64,000 nt of DNA from Psychrobacter sanguinis (GCF_020736705.1 NZ_CP085990.1:186001-250000), one strand, 5' to 3'. Shown: positions 35,553 to 46,011, numbered from the stretch's first letter. Numbers and translations are program-made. Notes: generated by a model not told the origin, from the sequence alone.

Positions 35553-37607
35553 ATGCCTCTGTCAAAACTAAAATACGATTCTTTATTGCCTTACTCATCA
35601 AACCGACCTCATGAACAGCGAGGCTCAAAAACTTTTAGTAAACTGGCAACCGCTCTAAGTTTATGCATTGGTCTATCATCATGGTCTCAAGCTCAGCTTC
35701 CCCCTACTGTGGAAGCTGCGTTGAACCGCGCTAAAATTAGTACCGATGACATTAGCCTGGTAATCGTACCTGTGAATCCAGCCCCAGGTGCTGACGGAAA
35801 GCCCGCGAGTAATAAGAGTAGATTACCGGAAATCATTAAACCTGAAGTGGCAAAGGTTATGGAGGCTGAGCTACCATCGAAGCCTGATCCTGACGCTTTG
35901 CCTCCAGAGACTGAAGAATTAATTTTAGCCCCAACATCTTTAGCCACTCAAACTTCTAGTCAAAACTCCAACCAAGCTTCGAAACCATCGACCAACCAAA
36001 CTCAGCATACTGCTACGACTACCAATGCTTCGACCGCCACCAAGACTGTCGTATCCCCTTATGCATTGTCTCCCACAACTGACACGACTGTTTCTTCTCC
36101 CAGTTCGACTGCCACTGATAGTCATACTGTAGAATTTCCCATTAGACATTTGGCCGACTTGCCTCGCAGACCTGCCAGCACTATGAAGCTTATCCCAACA
36201 TTTGTGGCTTTAGACTTATTGGGCCCTGACTTTGTGTGGTTCACTCAGGTTTATCATACGGGGTTTGTCTCTGCCAATACCTTGTATGGTGATTTAATTA
36301 TCAAAGGCAGTGGAGATCCTAAGTTAACCACGCAACGTCTAAATAAGCTGTTGGAGCAAGTACAAAAAGCCGGCATCCAGCATATCAAGGGCGATATAGT
36401 TTTAGACAGCTCTGTGTTTCAAGCCGTGACTAAAGACCCTGCTGCTTTTGATAACGATCCTTTAAGACCTTATAATGCCAGTCCCGACGGCTTATTGATT
36501 AATTTCAGCTCTGTGGAGATTACGGCCGTTCCTTTATTAAATGACAGCAATAAAGGCCTGTCAAAACTATACTATAAACCAAGGTTGGCAGATTACGACC
36601 TACCTAACACTTTGGCCACGACCACTGCGGGTAAATGCGCATCTGCGCGCTCAAGCTTAGCTCCGGTTTGGCAGAAGTCAGGGCTTAAGTTTAATAGACT
36701 GCTGCCAGAAAGTTGCGGTGCACACACTTTTTATATTGCCTATCCCGACGCTAAAGATTTCGCCAAACGGGTGGTTAAAAATCAATGGTTAAACCTTGGC
36801 AACACCTTATCAGGTAATATTAAATTCTTGGGGCTGGGCAATACAGTGTCAGGAGATATGATTAATACCGAAAGTCCTATTAAGACCGTTTATGGCAGCT
36901 ACCTTGATATGAGTGCTAGTGGCGATAAACAAGACCTTATGGCCAATCTTTCGGCGATCTTACCATCTTCTCCGCTGCCTTTTGTTAGTTACCCCTCATT
37001 ACCTCTTTCACAGCAGATTTATGATATTAATCACTATTCTAATAATGTAATGACTGAGCAAGTGACTTTAACATTGCCTTTATATACCAAAACCAATCCA
37101 AAAGAAACAAATTCCGATGGTTCACCTTTACCAAAGGTGACTAGATCTAAAGTCAATACTCAGTCTGACTATCTAAAAGCCTTGGCAACGATTAACAACT
37201 GGTGGCAGCAACATCTAACCACCATGCCTCCCGCGATGAGCAATGGATCGGGATTGTGCCGAGATTGCAGTGTGACTGCTGAGAACTTGGCCGAATTGCT
37301 TGGCTTCGCTTATAACCATCCTGATTTTAATACCTATGTTAATTCATTAGGTATTGCAGGCATTAGTGGTACCATTACGGAACATGGAGAGCGTCTGCCA
37401 AACTCTGCTGCCATAGGACGTGCATGGATAAAAACCGGCACTCTAAATGATGTAACATCGATGGCTGGTTACGTACATGGCCTGTCGGGACAAGATTATG
37501 TGGTGGTTGGCATAATCAATGGCTCAAGCAATAGTAGTCAACCTCTTAATACTTATGAAGCCCGCTATGTACTGGACACCATGTTAGACTGGACCGCAAA
37601 GCAGTAA
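35553..37607 (+). CDS. dacB: PBP4-type D-alanyl-D-alanine carboxypeptidase/endopeptidase
   Basis: 684 residues, against 477 in E. coli DacB. It trims and cleaves peptidoglycan cross-links in the periplasm. A long basic n-region precedes the signal segment LATALSLCIGLSSWSQAQ (about 32-49). Catalytic motifs: the nucleophile in PASTMKL near residue 209, the YSNNVM motif near 497 and KTGTLNDVTS near 628. Most of the extra length is a Ser/Thr/Asn/Gln/Pro-rich, probably disordered insertion at about 75-190, between the first domain strand and the Ser motif. The start has only a weak ribosome-binding site. The class C PBP call is firm; the insertion is the odd part. Confidence 0.92.
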   Translation: MPLSKLKYDSLLPYSSNRPHEQRGSKTFSKLATALSLCIGLSSWSQAQLPPTVEAALNRAKISTDDISLVIVPVNPAPGADGKPASNKSRLPEIIKPEVAKVMEAELPSKPDPDALPPETEELILAPTSLATQTSSQNSNQASKPSTNQTQHTATTTNASTATKTVVSPYALSPTTDTTVSSPSSTATDSHTVEFPIRHLADLPRRPASTMKLIPTFVALDLLGPDFVWFTQVYHTGFVSANTLYGDLIIKGSGDPKLTTQRLNKLLEQVQKAGIQHIKGDIVLDSSVFQAVTKDPAAFDNDPLRPYNASPDGLLINFSSVEITAVPLLNDSNKGLSKLYYKPRLADYDLPNTLATTTAGKCASARSSLAPVWQKSGLKFNRLLPESCGAHTFYIAYPDAKDFAKRVVKNQWLNLGNTLSGNIKFLGLGNTVSGDMINTESPIKTVYGSYLDMSASGDKQDLMANLSAILPSSPLPFVSYPSLPLSQQIYDINHYSNNVMTEQVTLTLPLYTKTNPKETNSDGSPLPKVTRSKVNTQSDYLKALATINNWWQQHLTTMPPAMSNGSGLCRDCSVTAENLAELLGFAYNHPDFNTYVNSLGIAGISGTITEHGERLPNSAAIGRAWIKTGTLNDVTSMAGYVHGLSGQDYVVVGIINGSSNSSQPLNTYEARYVLDTMLDWTAKQ

Positions 37608-37644
37608 TTATTTCGGCTTTTAGCCCTATGCAAGGTCATGATTT

Positions 37645-38187
37645 ATGGATATGTTATTTTTCGACAGTACGCAAACCCTGATACGAATGGTCGTATCAGC
37701 CGTCGTGGTTTACCTTTGTATTGTGCTATTTCACAAGGTATCAGGTAAGCGTTCAACTTCTCAGTTAAATAATTTTGACTGGGTAGTGACAGTAATGATT
37801 GGCTCTATTGGCGCCAGTACTATCATCTTAAAAAACGTGCCCATTATTGAGGGCATGGCTTCGGTAGTTACTTTACTTATTTTGCAATATTTAGTCACCA
37901 CATACGCGTCGATATCAGCAGAATTCGCCAACGTTATCCTGTCTGAGCCTCGTGTGGTTTTTTATCAAGGGCAGTTTTTGCCGGAGGCAATGCGTAAAGA
38001 ACGCTTAACCCGTCAAGAGATTGAATGTGCCATGCGCAGTGAAGGTATTCACGATTTTGAGGAGGTTGCTGCGGTAATCTTTGAAAGCGATGCTAAATTA
38101 ACGGTAGTACCAAAACGTGAGTCTAATGATAGATTTGATGAACAAGGCAATATAAAGCCTTCAGATACCTTAAAGCCGCTACTGTAA
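37645..38187 (+). CDS. YetF-like membrane protein (DUF421)
   Basis: 180 residues. Two to three hydrophobic segments (about 11-30, 48-65, 70-90) precede a soluble YetF/DUF421 domain with ILSEPRVVFYQGQFLPEAMRKERLTRQEIECAMRSEGI, the family core. In Bacillus, paralogues have been tied to spore-coat or envelope functions, but no biochemical role is settled. The start ATG lies 37 bp after dacB, suggesting co-transcription with the envelope enzyme. A strong terminator follows. Confidence 0.85.
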   Translation: MDMLFFDSTQTLIRMVVSAVVVYLCIVLFHKVSGKRSTSQLNNFDWVVTVMIGSIGASTIILKNVPIIEGMASVVTLLILQYLVTTYASISAEFANVILSEPRVVFYQGQFLPEAMRKERLTRQEIECAMRSEGIHDFEEVAAVIFESDAKLTVVPKRESNDRFDEQGNIKPSDTLKPLL

Positions 38188-38225
38188 AACTATTAATATA
38201 AGTCACTCATTTAAATGCTAAAACT

Positions 38226-38262
38226 AAAAAAGGTTAGGGAGCTTAGCCCCCTAACCTTTTTT
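38226..38262. terminator. Bidirectional terminator, YetF-like / DUF2147
   Basis: AAAAAAGGTTAGGG (38226-38239) pairs with CCCTAACCTTTTTT (38249-38262); convergent genes on both sides. Confidence 0.9.
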
Positions 38263-38401
38263 AATACAGTGCATCTTTTAATATCGTAAGCTCTAACAAT
38301 CCGATTTCTAGAACTGTAATTTTTAGTTTTTTAGTATAGGCGTTCAACCACCTTTACTTGATTTAAAAAACCAACAAATCATGCAAACTATCTTCTAAAA
38401 A

Positions 38402-38848
38402 TTATTTAACGCGAGTCCAAGTCTGACTACGTTTTAGAGGCGTGTGCTTGATATTACCTGTTAACTTCAAAGTTTGACCATTATCAGACAAGGTGACTTT
38501 ACCACCATAAACCTTGCCATTTTCAGGGTCAACCAGATCGCCCCCTGACCACTTGTTATTACCATCTGCTTTAAGACCAGTTAAAATAGGTAAACCAACA
38601 ATTGGTCTATTTTTTAATGATCCTGAACATTTTGAGCACACTTCTTTAGCTTTTGACGCATCATTAATTTTGATAATCGTTCCTGTCACCACGCCGTTTG
38701 ACTCAGTCATTTTGATAATGGCTTTCTTTTCACCAGTTTTATCATCTACTGATTGCCATTGGGTACCGTTTAGTGAAGCTGCCATAGCGACTGTTGACAT
38801 TAGACCAGTTAAAGTGGCGGTAGCAAGTAAAGTAGTAAAACGTTTCAT
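38402..38848 (-). CDS. Secreted DUF2147 protein
   Basis: 148 residues from the ATG at 38848, chosen because GGAG lies 6 nt upstream and because a clear signal peptide follows (MKRFTTLLATATL ... AMA, cleavage after about 23). A longer frame to 38959 has no such support. The mature part is a DUF2147 beta-barrel-like domain: GTQWQSVDDKTGEKKAIIKM, a VCSKCSG cysteine pair, PIVGLPILTGLK and WSGGDLVDPENGKVYGG. Function is unknown; the family is periplasmic or outer-membrane associated, and the Cys pair could form a disulfide. Confidence 0.85.
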   Translation of the reverse strand: MKRFTTLLATATLTGLMSTVAMAASLNGTQWQSVDDKTGEKKAIIKMTESNGVVTGTIIKINDASKAKEVCSKCSGSLKNRPIVGLPILTGLKADGNNKWSGGDLVDPENGKVYGGKVTLSDNGQTLKLTGNIKHTPLKRSQTWTRVK

Positions 38849-39303
38849 ATCGACTCCAATCGAAAAATAAATAAATCCATTTAAGGTATTCAATGTAATT
38901 TTACGTATGCCATGATAAAGAAATAAATAAGAAGTTAGCGAGAATAAATTGCCATTCAAGCCATCATCAAATCATTATCAATCAAATCGTTATAAATATT
39001 GTTAAATGCTATTTTATTTAACATTTTATTCAAAACAATTATCATTTAACTTAACATGAGCAAATTTATCATACAATTTAAAAATACCTTTGTCGACACT
39101 CTACGATACGAAAAAACTTAAAACAGTATTTAAACATCAAACTTATTCAAAACGGTAACAATTGAGCATTATTATTACTTAACTGTATTTAATACTGATT
39201 TTAGGAGTTCATTGTAAAATTACACGCTGCTCACAGGTTATTATACCCGTAGCTTTGCTTAACTAATAAAGCATCTTCTACTCAACTGCTACTAGAAAAA
39301 CTT
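38849..39303. other. AT-rich divergent region DUF2147 / amidase
   Basis: 455 bp. It contains a direct repeat ATCAAATCATTAT (38967-38979) and ATCAAATCGTTAT (38982-38994), period 15 bp, and a looser ATTTTATT repeat near 39015-39035. Promoters must lie here but I cannot place them. No gene seen. Confidence 0.5.
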
Positions 39304-40215
39304 ATGATAACAACTTTTAACAACCATAAAGTTAGAAAAATATCCCGAATGCCTCATATTTTGAAAACGGCTTCACTATTAATATTAGGCTTAAGTATGA
39401 GCCTTATTTTATCAAGCTGTGTGAGTAATACCGGCTTTGTTATTGATAACCAAAGCTATCAGTCACAAGGCAAAAGCCAACGCATTCAATCTATTATATT
39501 GCACTATACGGCTGAAGATGAGGCAGAATCTATTCGAATATTGACCAAAGAAAATGTCAGTGCCCACTATCTTATCCCCCTAACAGAAAATAATACCATT
39601 TATCATTTGGTCCCCGATAATGAACGAGCATGGCATGCAGGTGCAGGCGAATTCGCCGGTAGACAGGTATTAAATGACACTTCCATTGGGATTGAGATTG
39701 TCAATGAAGGTATAAAACAGCAATACCGGAAATCTGCCAATAAAGACAATGATGGCTATCATCCTCCTGAACATTTTGTGGCATTTAGTGACACCCAAAT
39801 CAAAAAGCTGGCGCACTTGATTCAACAGTTGGTCCAAAAATATGAAATTAAACCCACGCAGATTATCGGTCATTCTGACATGGCCCCTTCACGTAAGATT
39901 GACCCTGGGGCAAAATTCCCTTGGGAGCGGTTATACAAAGAGTACGGTATTGGGGCTTGGTATGATGAGGCAGATAAACAACGGTTTATGACGGATGGCT
40001 CTTTTAAAACAGCGACTACGCTACAAATTAAACAGCTGTTCAGAGACTATGGATATGCAATCAATGAGAGTGATGACTGGGACAAGCCCAGCCGTAATGT
40101 GATTTATGCCTTCCAACTACACTTTAGACCTCAAAACCTGACAGGAAAAATGGACTTAGAGACCTATGCCATTTTGAGGGCTTTGCATAATAAGTATGTA
40201 GAAAATGTTGACTGA
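39304..40215 (+). CDS. N-acetylmuramoyl-L-alanine amidase lipoprotein (AmiD-like)
   Basis: 303 residues. A lipoprotein signal ends LILSSC (lipid-bearing Cys near 39); the in-frame ATG at 39349 would give a more usual 24-residue signal and may be the true start. The amidase_2 domain (about 55-210) carries zinc ligands in IILHYTAEDE (His) and GHSDMAPSRKIDPG (His and Asp), plus AWHAGAGEF. A peptidoglycan-binding-like helical domain follows (about 235-290). It should cut the lactyl-amide bond of muropeptides at the outer membrane, as E. coli AmiD does. The neighbouring M48 lipoprotein gene is convergent. Confidence 0.9.
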   Translation: MITTFNNHKVRKISRMPHILKTASLLILGLSMSLILSSCVSNTGFVIDNQSYQSQGKSQRIQSIILHYTAEDEAESIRILTKENVSAHYLIPLTENNTIYHLVPDNERAWHAGAGEFAGRQVLNDTSIGIEIVNEGIKQQYRKSANKDNDGYHPPEHFVAFSDTQIKKLAHLIQQLVQKYEIKPTQIIGHSDMAPSRKIDPGAKFPWERLYKEYGIGAWYDEADKQRFMTDGSFKTATTLQIKQLFRDYGYAINESDDWDKPSRNVIYAFQLHFRPQNLTGKMDLETYAILRALHNKYVENVD

Positions 40216-40249
40216 TCTCAGGAAGTGACATCAACCCATTAGTTTATAA

Positions 40250-41056
40250 CTACTTACCATTAGGGGCTTTAGAAGCAGCTTGGTAAATGGGAGTGACCTC
40301 AGGTAATAATGCTTTTATTTTATTAATACGTTGTTGCGAGTTTGGATGAGTAGACATTAATGTCACTACTGCATTACTACGGCCCTTAACGGCTTCCATT
40401 TTTTCCCAAACTGAAACTGCCGCTGCCGGATCATAACCTGCTTGCGCCATCAGACGTACACCTCCAGCATCAGCTGATGACTCTTGACTACGAGAGAATG
40501 GCTTATCGATACCTAAGTCACTAAGTATACCAATAGAATCCGCACTCAGGCCCGTTTTAGCTTGTATCGCTGTACCACCTAATTGAAGAGCCAAACCGGT
40601 TAGGATCTTTTGCCCTGCATCCTTTTTACTGTGCTCCTCTAAAGCATGCGTCATCTCGTGTCCAATAATAGCAGCAACTTCAGCATCTGTAAGTTTTAAC
40701 TTCTCTACAATACCAGTATACACGACCATTTTTCCTCCTGGCATTGCCCACGCATTTAGCTCAGGAGAGCGAATAACCGTCATTTGCCAATCAAAGGGAA
40801 TACCCGTTGCATTAGCCTTATCCGCGTAAGGCTTTAGCCGATTGAATATTCTATTTACGCGAATCGCAGTATTGGAGGTTGTGTCTACTGTTCCTTGGCT
40901 GCTTGCCTTAGAAATCACTTGGCTGTAGCTTTTCGCGGCACTGTTATTTAATGCAGCCGTGTTATATCCTGCAACATCGGCAACAGTAGAACAGCCAACT
41001 AACGTAGTCATAGTGACTGCTAAGATAGAGATTTTTAGTTTTCCAAACGCACCCAT
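40250..41056 (-). CDS. M48-family metalloprotease lipoprotein (LoiP/YggG-like)
   Basis: 268 residues. The signal ends LVGC at about residue 22, so it is a lipoprotein. The zinc motif HEMTHALEEH (near 139) and a downstream Glu in SQESSADAGGVRLMAQAGYDP (near 190) define an M48 peptidase, followed by MSTHPNSQQRINKIKAL, which is typical of the YggG/LoiP and BepA group. The length fits LoiP (about 250) better than BepA (which has TPR repeats). It is expected at the outer membrane in envelope protein quality control. AAGGA lies 8 nt upstream of the ATG. Confidence 0.9.
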   Translation of the reverse strand: MGAFGKLKISILAVTMTTLVGCSTVADVAGYNTAALNNSAAKSYSQVISKASSQGTVDTTSNTAIRVNRIFNRLKPYADKANATGIPFDWQMTVIRSPELNAWAMPGGKMVVYTGIVEKLKLTDAEVAAIIGHEMTHALEEHSKKDAGQKILTGLALQLGGTAIQAKTGLSADSIGILSDLGIDKPFSRSQESSADAGGVRLMAQAGYDPAAAVSVWEKMEAVKGRSNAVVTLMSTHPNSQQRINKIKALLPEVTPIYQAASKAPNGK

Positions 41057-41419
41057 AAAATATCCTTATACAAAAAAAGTTATTGAGAGGAAAGTCACAT
41101 AACCTTAGACCTAGCTCTTTTAAATAACTTTAAAACCAATTGTCGAAAGTTAACCCCTGTATATGAGGTGTAGACTATATGTAACAAATATGTCTATATT
41201 ATTACAAAAATAAAATTGTCATATTACTAAAAATCTGTCTATCTTTAAGTTTCACTACTAAAAAAATTTTCATAATAAGACTAATTACAAGCTAGTTGAC
41301 TGTTCTTATGCTTTAAAGCAACTTACTATTATCAAAATCTAATTTTGGTGAAACTATACGCACAAAAAAAGGCAAGCCACTAAGTGACTCACCTTTTTTT
41401 ATTTTAAATTTAGAAGAAC
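41057..41419. other. Intergenic region M48 protease / purL
   Basis: 363 bp, AT-rich. It contains the purL terminator at 41364-41400 and the upstream region of the protease gene. No other structure or gene seen. Confidence 0.5.
41364..41400 (-). terminator. purL terminator
   Basis: Minus-strand AGG then GAGTCAC, loop TTA, GTGGCTT, then CCT and a run of seven T; A-T pairs extend the stem. Confidence 0.85.
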
Positions 41420-44400
41420 TTATCTTACGAATGCTCTCGCATTACGGAACATACGCATCCAAGCGCCATCCTCAGACCAGTCTTCTGGCTTCCAGCTGTG
41501 GTTGATCGCACGTAAGTTACGCTCAGGGTGTGGCATCATTAATGTCACGCGACCATCGGTACTACAAACACCCGTTACCCCGCCAATAGAACCGTTCGGG
41601 TTCAATGGGTACGTCTCAGTAGGATTGCCTTGGCTATCGACATAGCGCATCGCAATCTGACCATGGTTTGCCATACCTTCAATATCCGTCTCATTTAAGG
41701 TCGCAAAACCTTCACCATGAGCCACCGCAATCGGCAAGATACTGTCTTGCATACCTTTCAACAAGATAGATTTAGTACGCTCAATCTTCACGTTCACAGT
41801 ACGCGCTTCAAAACGAGCCGACTCGTTATAAGTGAAACGTGGGAAGTTTTCTGCACCTGGAATTAAGTCTTTTAACTGTGCCATCATCTGACAACCGTTA
41901 CATACCCCTAGACTGAAAGTATCAGGACGGGTAAAGAAACGGACAAACTGCATACGTAATTCGTCATGGAACAAGATTGAGTTGGCCCAACCAGAGCCTG
42001 CACCCAATACGTCACCATAACTAAAACCACCACAAGCCACTAAACCATTGAAGTCGCGTAAATCGATACGGCCTTCAAGCAGATCGCTCATATGCACGTC
42101 AACGGCTTCAAACCCTGCACGGGTAAAGCCTGCTGCCATCTCTAACTGACCATTGACACCCTGCTCACGCAAAATAGCTACTTTTGGCTTATTAGGACGG
42201 CTCTCTAAATAAGGCTCTTCGACTTTTTGGTTTAAGTCATAGTTGGCTTGAGCAATCAGACCATGATGATTAGGGTCAGCAATCAAGTCAAACTCTTGCT
42301 GTACACATTCTGGGTTATCACGGCGTTTAGCAATGTGATAGCTCACTTGAGTCCAAGTTTGCTGTAAGTCGCTACGGCTGAATACCAAAGCATTTTCACC
42401 TTGATGCGATGGGGTAATAATGGTTAGCTTATCTTGGTTCGCACCGCCAACTGGGGTCTCGATAGTTTGACCCACAAGGCTTAGCATATCAGCGACATTA
42501 TGCTCATCAGCCAATGTCATCACTGCTTCAACATGCTCAGGCAATACCTGAATAACGGCACCCAACTCCTCGCTGAATAACTGACCTAATAAGTTGTCAT
42601 CGGTTAGATTGAGGTTGATTGCCAAACGATTGGTGAATTGCATCTCTGCCACAGTCGTTAACAAACCACCATCACCGATATCGTGATAAGCACTGATAAC
42701 GCCCTGCTCATTACCGGCTTGAATAAAGTTAAAGAAGTTAATCAAGTCTTCTGGGCTGGCTAAGTCTGGGCATTCATTACCTAGCTGGCTTTGAGTTTGA
42801 GCTAGAATTGAACCACCCAAACGGAACTGACCTTTTGATAAATCCAAACGATACAATGCTGAATCCGCATTTTTAAGCTCAGGGGTTAAGGTCTTGTTCA
42901 CATCCTGTACGGGTGCGAAAGCGGTAATCACTAAGCTCATTGGGCTAACAACAGCCTTATCGCCGTCTTCATCTGTCCAGCCAGCACGCATAGACAACGA
43001 GTCTTTACCGACTGGAATTGCGATACCTAAAGCAGGGCATAACTCTTCACCGATGGCGTAAACCGCGTCAAATAAAGCGGCATCCTCTTTATCTTCACCA
43101 CACGCTGCCATCCAGTTGGCCGATAAGGTAATGTCTGAGATTTTATCAATACGAGCACCAGCAATGTTGGTAATGGCTTCGGCCACTGCCAAACGCGCTG
43201 AAGCCGCTGGATTAATCAAAGCCACAGGTGGACGCTCACCAACACTCATCGCTTCACCGGTATCTGACATTAAGCCAGAGATGGTCACAGCACAGTCTGC
43301 CACTGGCACTTGATAACGACCGACATACTGGTCTTGGGTCACCATACCGGTGATAGAACGGTCACCAATGCTGATTAAGAATGATTTGCTCGCGACTGTC
43401 GGATGACGTAGTACATCATGCACGGCTTCTGAAATATCAGTATCTGCTAAGTTCAAGGCAGCCAACTGCTGTTCGCTACGCTCAAATGAACGCTTCATCT
43501 GCGGTGTACCACCCAGCAGCACTTGCATAGGCATATCTACTGGTTGGTCGTCCAATAAGTCGTCATCTACTTTTAACTGACGGATGGTGGTTGCTGTACC
43601 TAAGATAGCGTACGGGCAACGCTCACGTTTACAGATGGCATCAAATAATGCTTCGCTTTCTGGACGAATGGCCAATACATAACGTTCTTGCGCCTCATTT
43701 GACCAGATAGCCATTGGCGACATGCCTGCCTCCAATGAAGGAATGCGACGTAGGTTTAGGTGAGCACCCATGTCATGATCATCTACCAGTTCAGGCATAG
43801 CATTTGATAAACCACCTGCACCCACGTCATGAATTGATACGATTGGGTTGCCATCTTTACTGCTGTTGCTAGCATCAACATCATTACCAGCTAGTGCCCA
43901 ACAGCGGTCGATAACCTCTTGACAACGACGCTCCATCTCCGCGTTATCCCGCTGTACAGAAGCAAAGTCTAAGCCTTCATCTAACTCACCACTGTCTACA
44001 GAGGAAGCGGCACCACCACCCAGACCGATTTGCATCGCTGGGCCACCCAGTACAATTAGCAAATCACCTTCAACAATGCCATTTTTCTCTACTAGATTGC
44101 GCTTGATATTACCGTAACCGCCAGCAATCATAATAGGCTTATGGTAACCACGCATTTCGCTACCATCTTGTTCTTTACTGGTGTCCAATTGGAATGAGCG
44201 GAAGTAACCACATAAGTTAGGACGACCAAACTCGTTTGAGAAGTTAGCAGAACCTAAAGGTGCTTCTGTCATAATCTCTAAGCTTGAGGCCATACGATCT
44301 GGCTTACCATAGTCTTTAGTGCTTACTTTACCGGACTGTTCCCACTTCTCGGGCATGTCTGGTAGATGTAAGTGAGAAACGTTGAAGCCGGTCAAACCTG

Positions 44401-45421
44401 CTTTTGGCTTACCACCACGGCCGGTTGCCCCTTCATCACGAATCTCACCACCAGCGCCTGTTGAAGCACCCGCATAAGGGGCAATCGCTGTTGGGTGGTT
44501 ATGAGTCTCAACTTTCATCAAGATATCGATGTTCTCGTTATGGAAACCATACTGATGCATTTCAGTCGATAACGCTTCATCGCCAAGCTCATCTTTAGGT
44601 AGCGGATAAAAACGCTGAGCCTCAAAGCCTTCCATTACCGCAGCGTTGTCTTTATACGCTGATAAAATACCTTGAGGATTTTTCTCATGGGTGTTACGGA
44701 TCATTTTAAACAATGATTTTGGCTGAACTTCACCATCGATGGTCCACTCTGAGTTGAAGATTTTATGACGGCAGTGCTCAGAGTTGGCTTGAGCAAACAT
44801 CATAAGCTCTACATCTGTTGGGTTACGCTTTAACTCATCAACGTAGGCGGTCATTAAGTAATCAATGTCTTCACTTGATAACGCAAAACCAAATTCTTGG
44901 TTGGCTGCCTCTAGAGCCGCACGACCTTCACCGATGACATCAATATGATTCAAACGTGCTGGACTATGATCATCAAACAACTGCTCAAGCTTACTAAAGT
45001 CATATACCAAGCTTTGCGTCATACGATCATGTAAGATTTGCTCGGCTTCTTTTGGTAGTTTGGCAGGTAAGTCGTCACCTGTTAAGGTGAAAACGATGAC
45101 CCGCTCCACACGCTCTACGTTAAGATCACAGTTATTAAAAATATCAGTTGCCTTACTAGACCAAGGCGAAATAGTACCAAATCTGGGGCTAACAATAACT
45201 TGGCACTGCCCTGCTGTTGCTGTGATTTGGCTTACTTCCTCGCCTTGATTCAATAAATCTAAGGCCTTTTTACGCTCTGCATCGTTAAGGTCACGCGATA
45301 AGACATACACTTGTTGAGTGTCAATGCCAGTTACTTTGAGGGCCGCTTGGCTATTTAACTGCTCAATCAGTTGATTGGTTTTAAACTCGGTTAAAAAACG
45401 GTGTCCAGCGAGGGTCATCAT
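41420..45421 (-). CDS. purL: Phosphoribosylformylglycinamidine synthase
   Basis: 1333 residues from the first ATG of the MMTLAGHRFL start at 45421; the frame continues upstream to 45553, but that part (Cys- and Phe-rich) does not look like PurL. It converts FGAR to FGAM with glutamine and ATP in purine synthesis. This is the large gammaproteobacterial form: N-terminal domain, two AIRS-type ATP domains (with MKVETHNHPTAIAPYAGASTG near 290 and the auxiliary nucleotide site) and a C-terminal class I glutaminase (nucleophile in GVCNGCQMMA near 1180, His/Glu in MMPHPERNLRA near the end). E. coli PurL has 1295 residues. Confidence 0.97.
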   Translation of the reverse strand: MMTLAGHRFLTEFKTNQLIEQLNSQAALKVTGIDTQQVYVLSRDLNDAERKKALDLLNQGEEVSQITATAGQCQVIVSPRFGTISPWSSKATDIFNNCDLNVERVERVIVFTLTGDDLPAKLPKEAEQILHDRMTQSLVYDFSKLEQLFDDHSPARLNHIDVIGEGRAALEAANQEFGFALSSEDIDYLMTAYVDELKRNPTDVELMMFAQANSEHCRHKIFNSEWTIDGEVQPKSLFKMIRNTHEKNPQGILSAYKDNAAVMEGFEAQRFYPLPKDELGDEALSTEMHQYGFHNENIDILMKVETHNHPTAIAPYAGASTGAGGEIRDEGATGRGGKPKAGLTGFNVSHLHLPDMPEKWEQSGKVSTKDYGKPDRMASSLEIMTEAPLGSANFSNEFGRPNLCGYFRSFQLDTSKEQDGSEMRGYHKPIMIAGGYGNIKRNLVEKNGIVEGDLLIVLGGPAMQIGLGGGAASSVDSGELDEGLDFASVQRDNAEMERRCQEVIDRCWALAGNDVDASNSSKDGNPIVSIHDVGAGGLSNAMPELVDDHDMGAHLNLRRIPSLEAGMSPMAIWSNEAQERYVLAIRPESEALFDAICKRERCPYAILGTATTIRQLKVDDDLLDDQPVDMPMQVLLGGTPQMKRSFERSEQQLAALNLADTDISEAVHDVLRHPTVASKSFLISIGDRSITGMVTQDQYVGRYQVPVADCAVTISGLMSDTGEAMSVGERPPVALINPAASARLAVAEAITNIAGARIDKISDITLSANWMAACGEDKEDAALFDAVYAIGEELCPALGIAIPVGKDSLSMRAGWTDEDGDKAVVSPMSLVITAFAPVQDVNKTLTPELKNADSALYRLDLSKGQFRLGGSILAQTQSQLGNECPDLASPEDLINFFNFIQAGNEQGVISAYHDIGDGGLLTTVAEMQFTNRLAINLNLTDDNLLGQLFSEELGAVIQVLPEHVEAVMTLADEHNVADMLSLVGQTIETPVGGANQDKLTIITPSHQGENALVFSRSDLQQTWTQVSYHIAKRRDNPECVQQEFDLIADPNHHGLIAQANYDLNQKVEEPYLESRPNKPKVAILREQGVNGQLEMAAGFTRAGFEAVDVHMSDLLEGRIDLRDFNGLVACGGFSYGDVLGAGSGWANSILFHDELRMQFVRFFTRPDTFSLGVCNGCQMMAQLKDLIPGAENFPRFTYNESARFEARTVNVKIERTKSILLKGMQDSILPIAVAHGEGFATLNETDIEGMANHGQIAMRYVDSQGNPTETYPLNPNGSIGGVTGVCSTDGRVTLMMPHPERNLRAINHSWKPEDWSEDGAWMRMFRNARAFVR

Positions 45422-46011
45422 AAGGCAATTTCCGCAGTATCTAAGAGGGAAGAAAAAGTAGTAACAAAAACAAATATCATAAAACAATGGGTCAAGACAG
45501 CATGCCATCTTAATGCCATTGCTTTGGTTACTTTTAGAGGGTGAACCACCCAATCGAGCAAAAAGCCGATTAAATTAGCCGCTATTATAGCAAGAAGTTA
45601 CCGCAAACGTGGCATTGAACCACTATCTTTCACAGGCTTTTTCAAAACAAAAATCTGATTTTAAGATCTCTATCAAAAATGCGCTCAAAATGCCCTAAAC
45701 TATAATGGTAATGACGGATAACTGCTAACAAAACGTTAGTTTAAAAATGTTTTCCTTACTCAATTTAACCTTACCCATTTTTTATTTACAAAGTTTCATT
45801 ATCTCTTACATTGTCTATGTATTAATTAGATCTAGACCGATTTACGATAAACCAAGTATTCAAGTAGCTAATGCTAAGTACTCAATCTAATTACTGACAT
45901 TTAGCTACTGAGAAAAGCTTAACTCTTTGAGAGCCTAACCATTGTTTTAGTAGTGCTTCTATAAAATTCAATAACAACGTAACTGAAGATAATATAAATA
46001 AGGAAATAAAT
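45422..46011. other. Divergent region purL / PNPOx-like gene
   Basis: 590 bp, AT-rich. AAGGAA lies just before the ATG at 46012. Short frames inside it (for example 45891-46107 on the minus strand) overlap the next gene and have no supporting signals. No PurR-box or riboswitch could be recognised. Confidence 0.5.

Noticed and set aside
38849..38959. N-terminal extension of the DUF2147 protein
   Set aside because: The inner ATG has a strong Shine-Dalgarno and begins a signal peptide; the extension has neither.
38960..39060. Fur-box-like AT-rich sequence upstream of the amidase
   Set aside because: The match to the Fur consensus is poor and the sequence is better explained as a 15-bp direct repeat.
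45422..45553. N-terminal extension of PurL
   Set aside because: Cys/Phe-rich sequence unlike PurL; homologues begin at the MMTLAGHRFL position.
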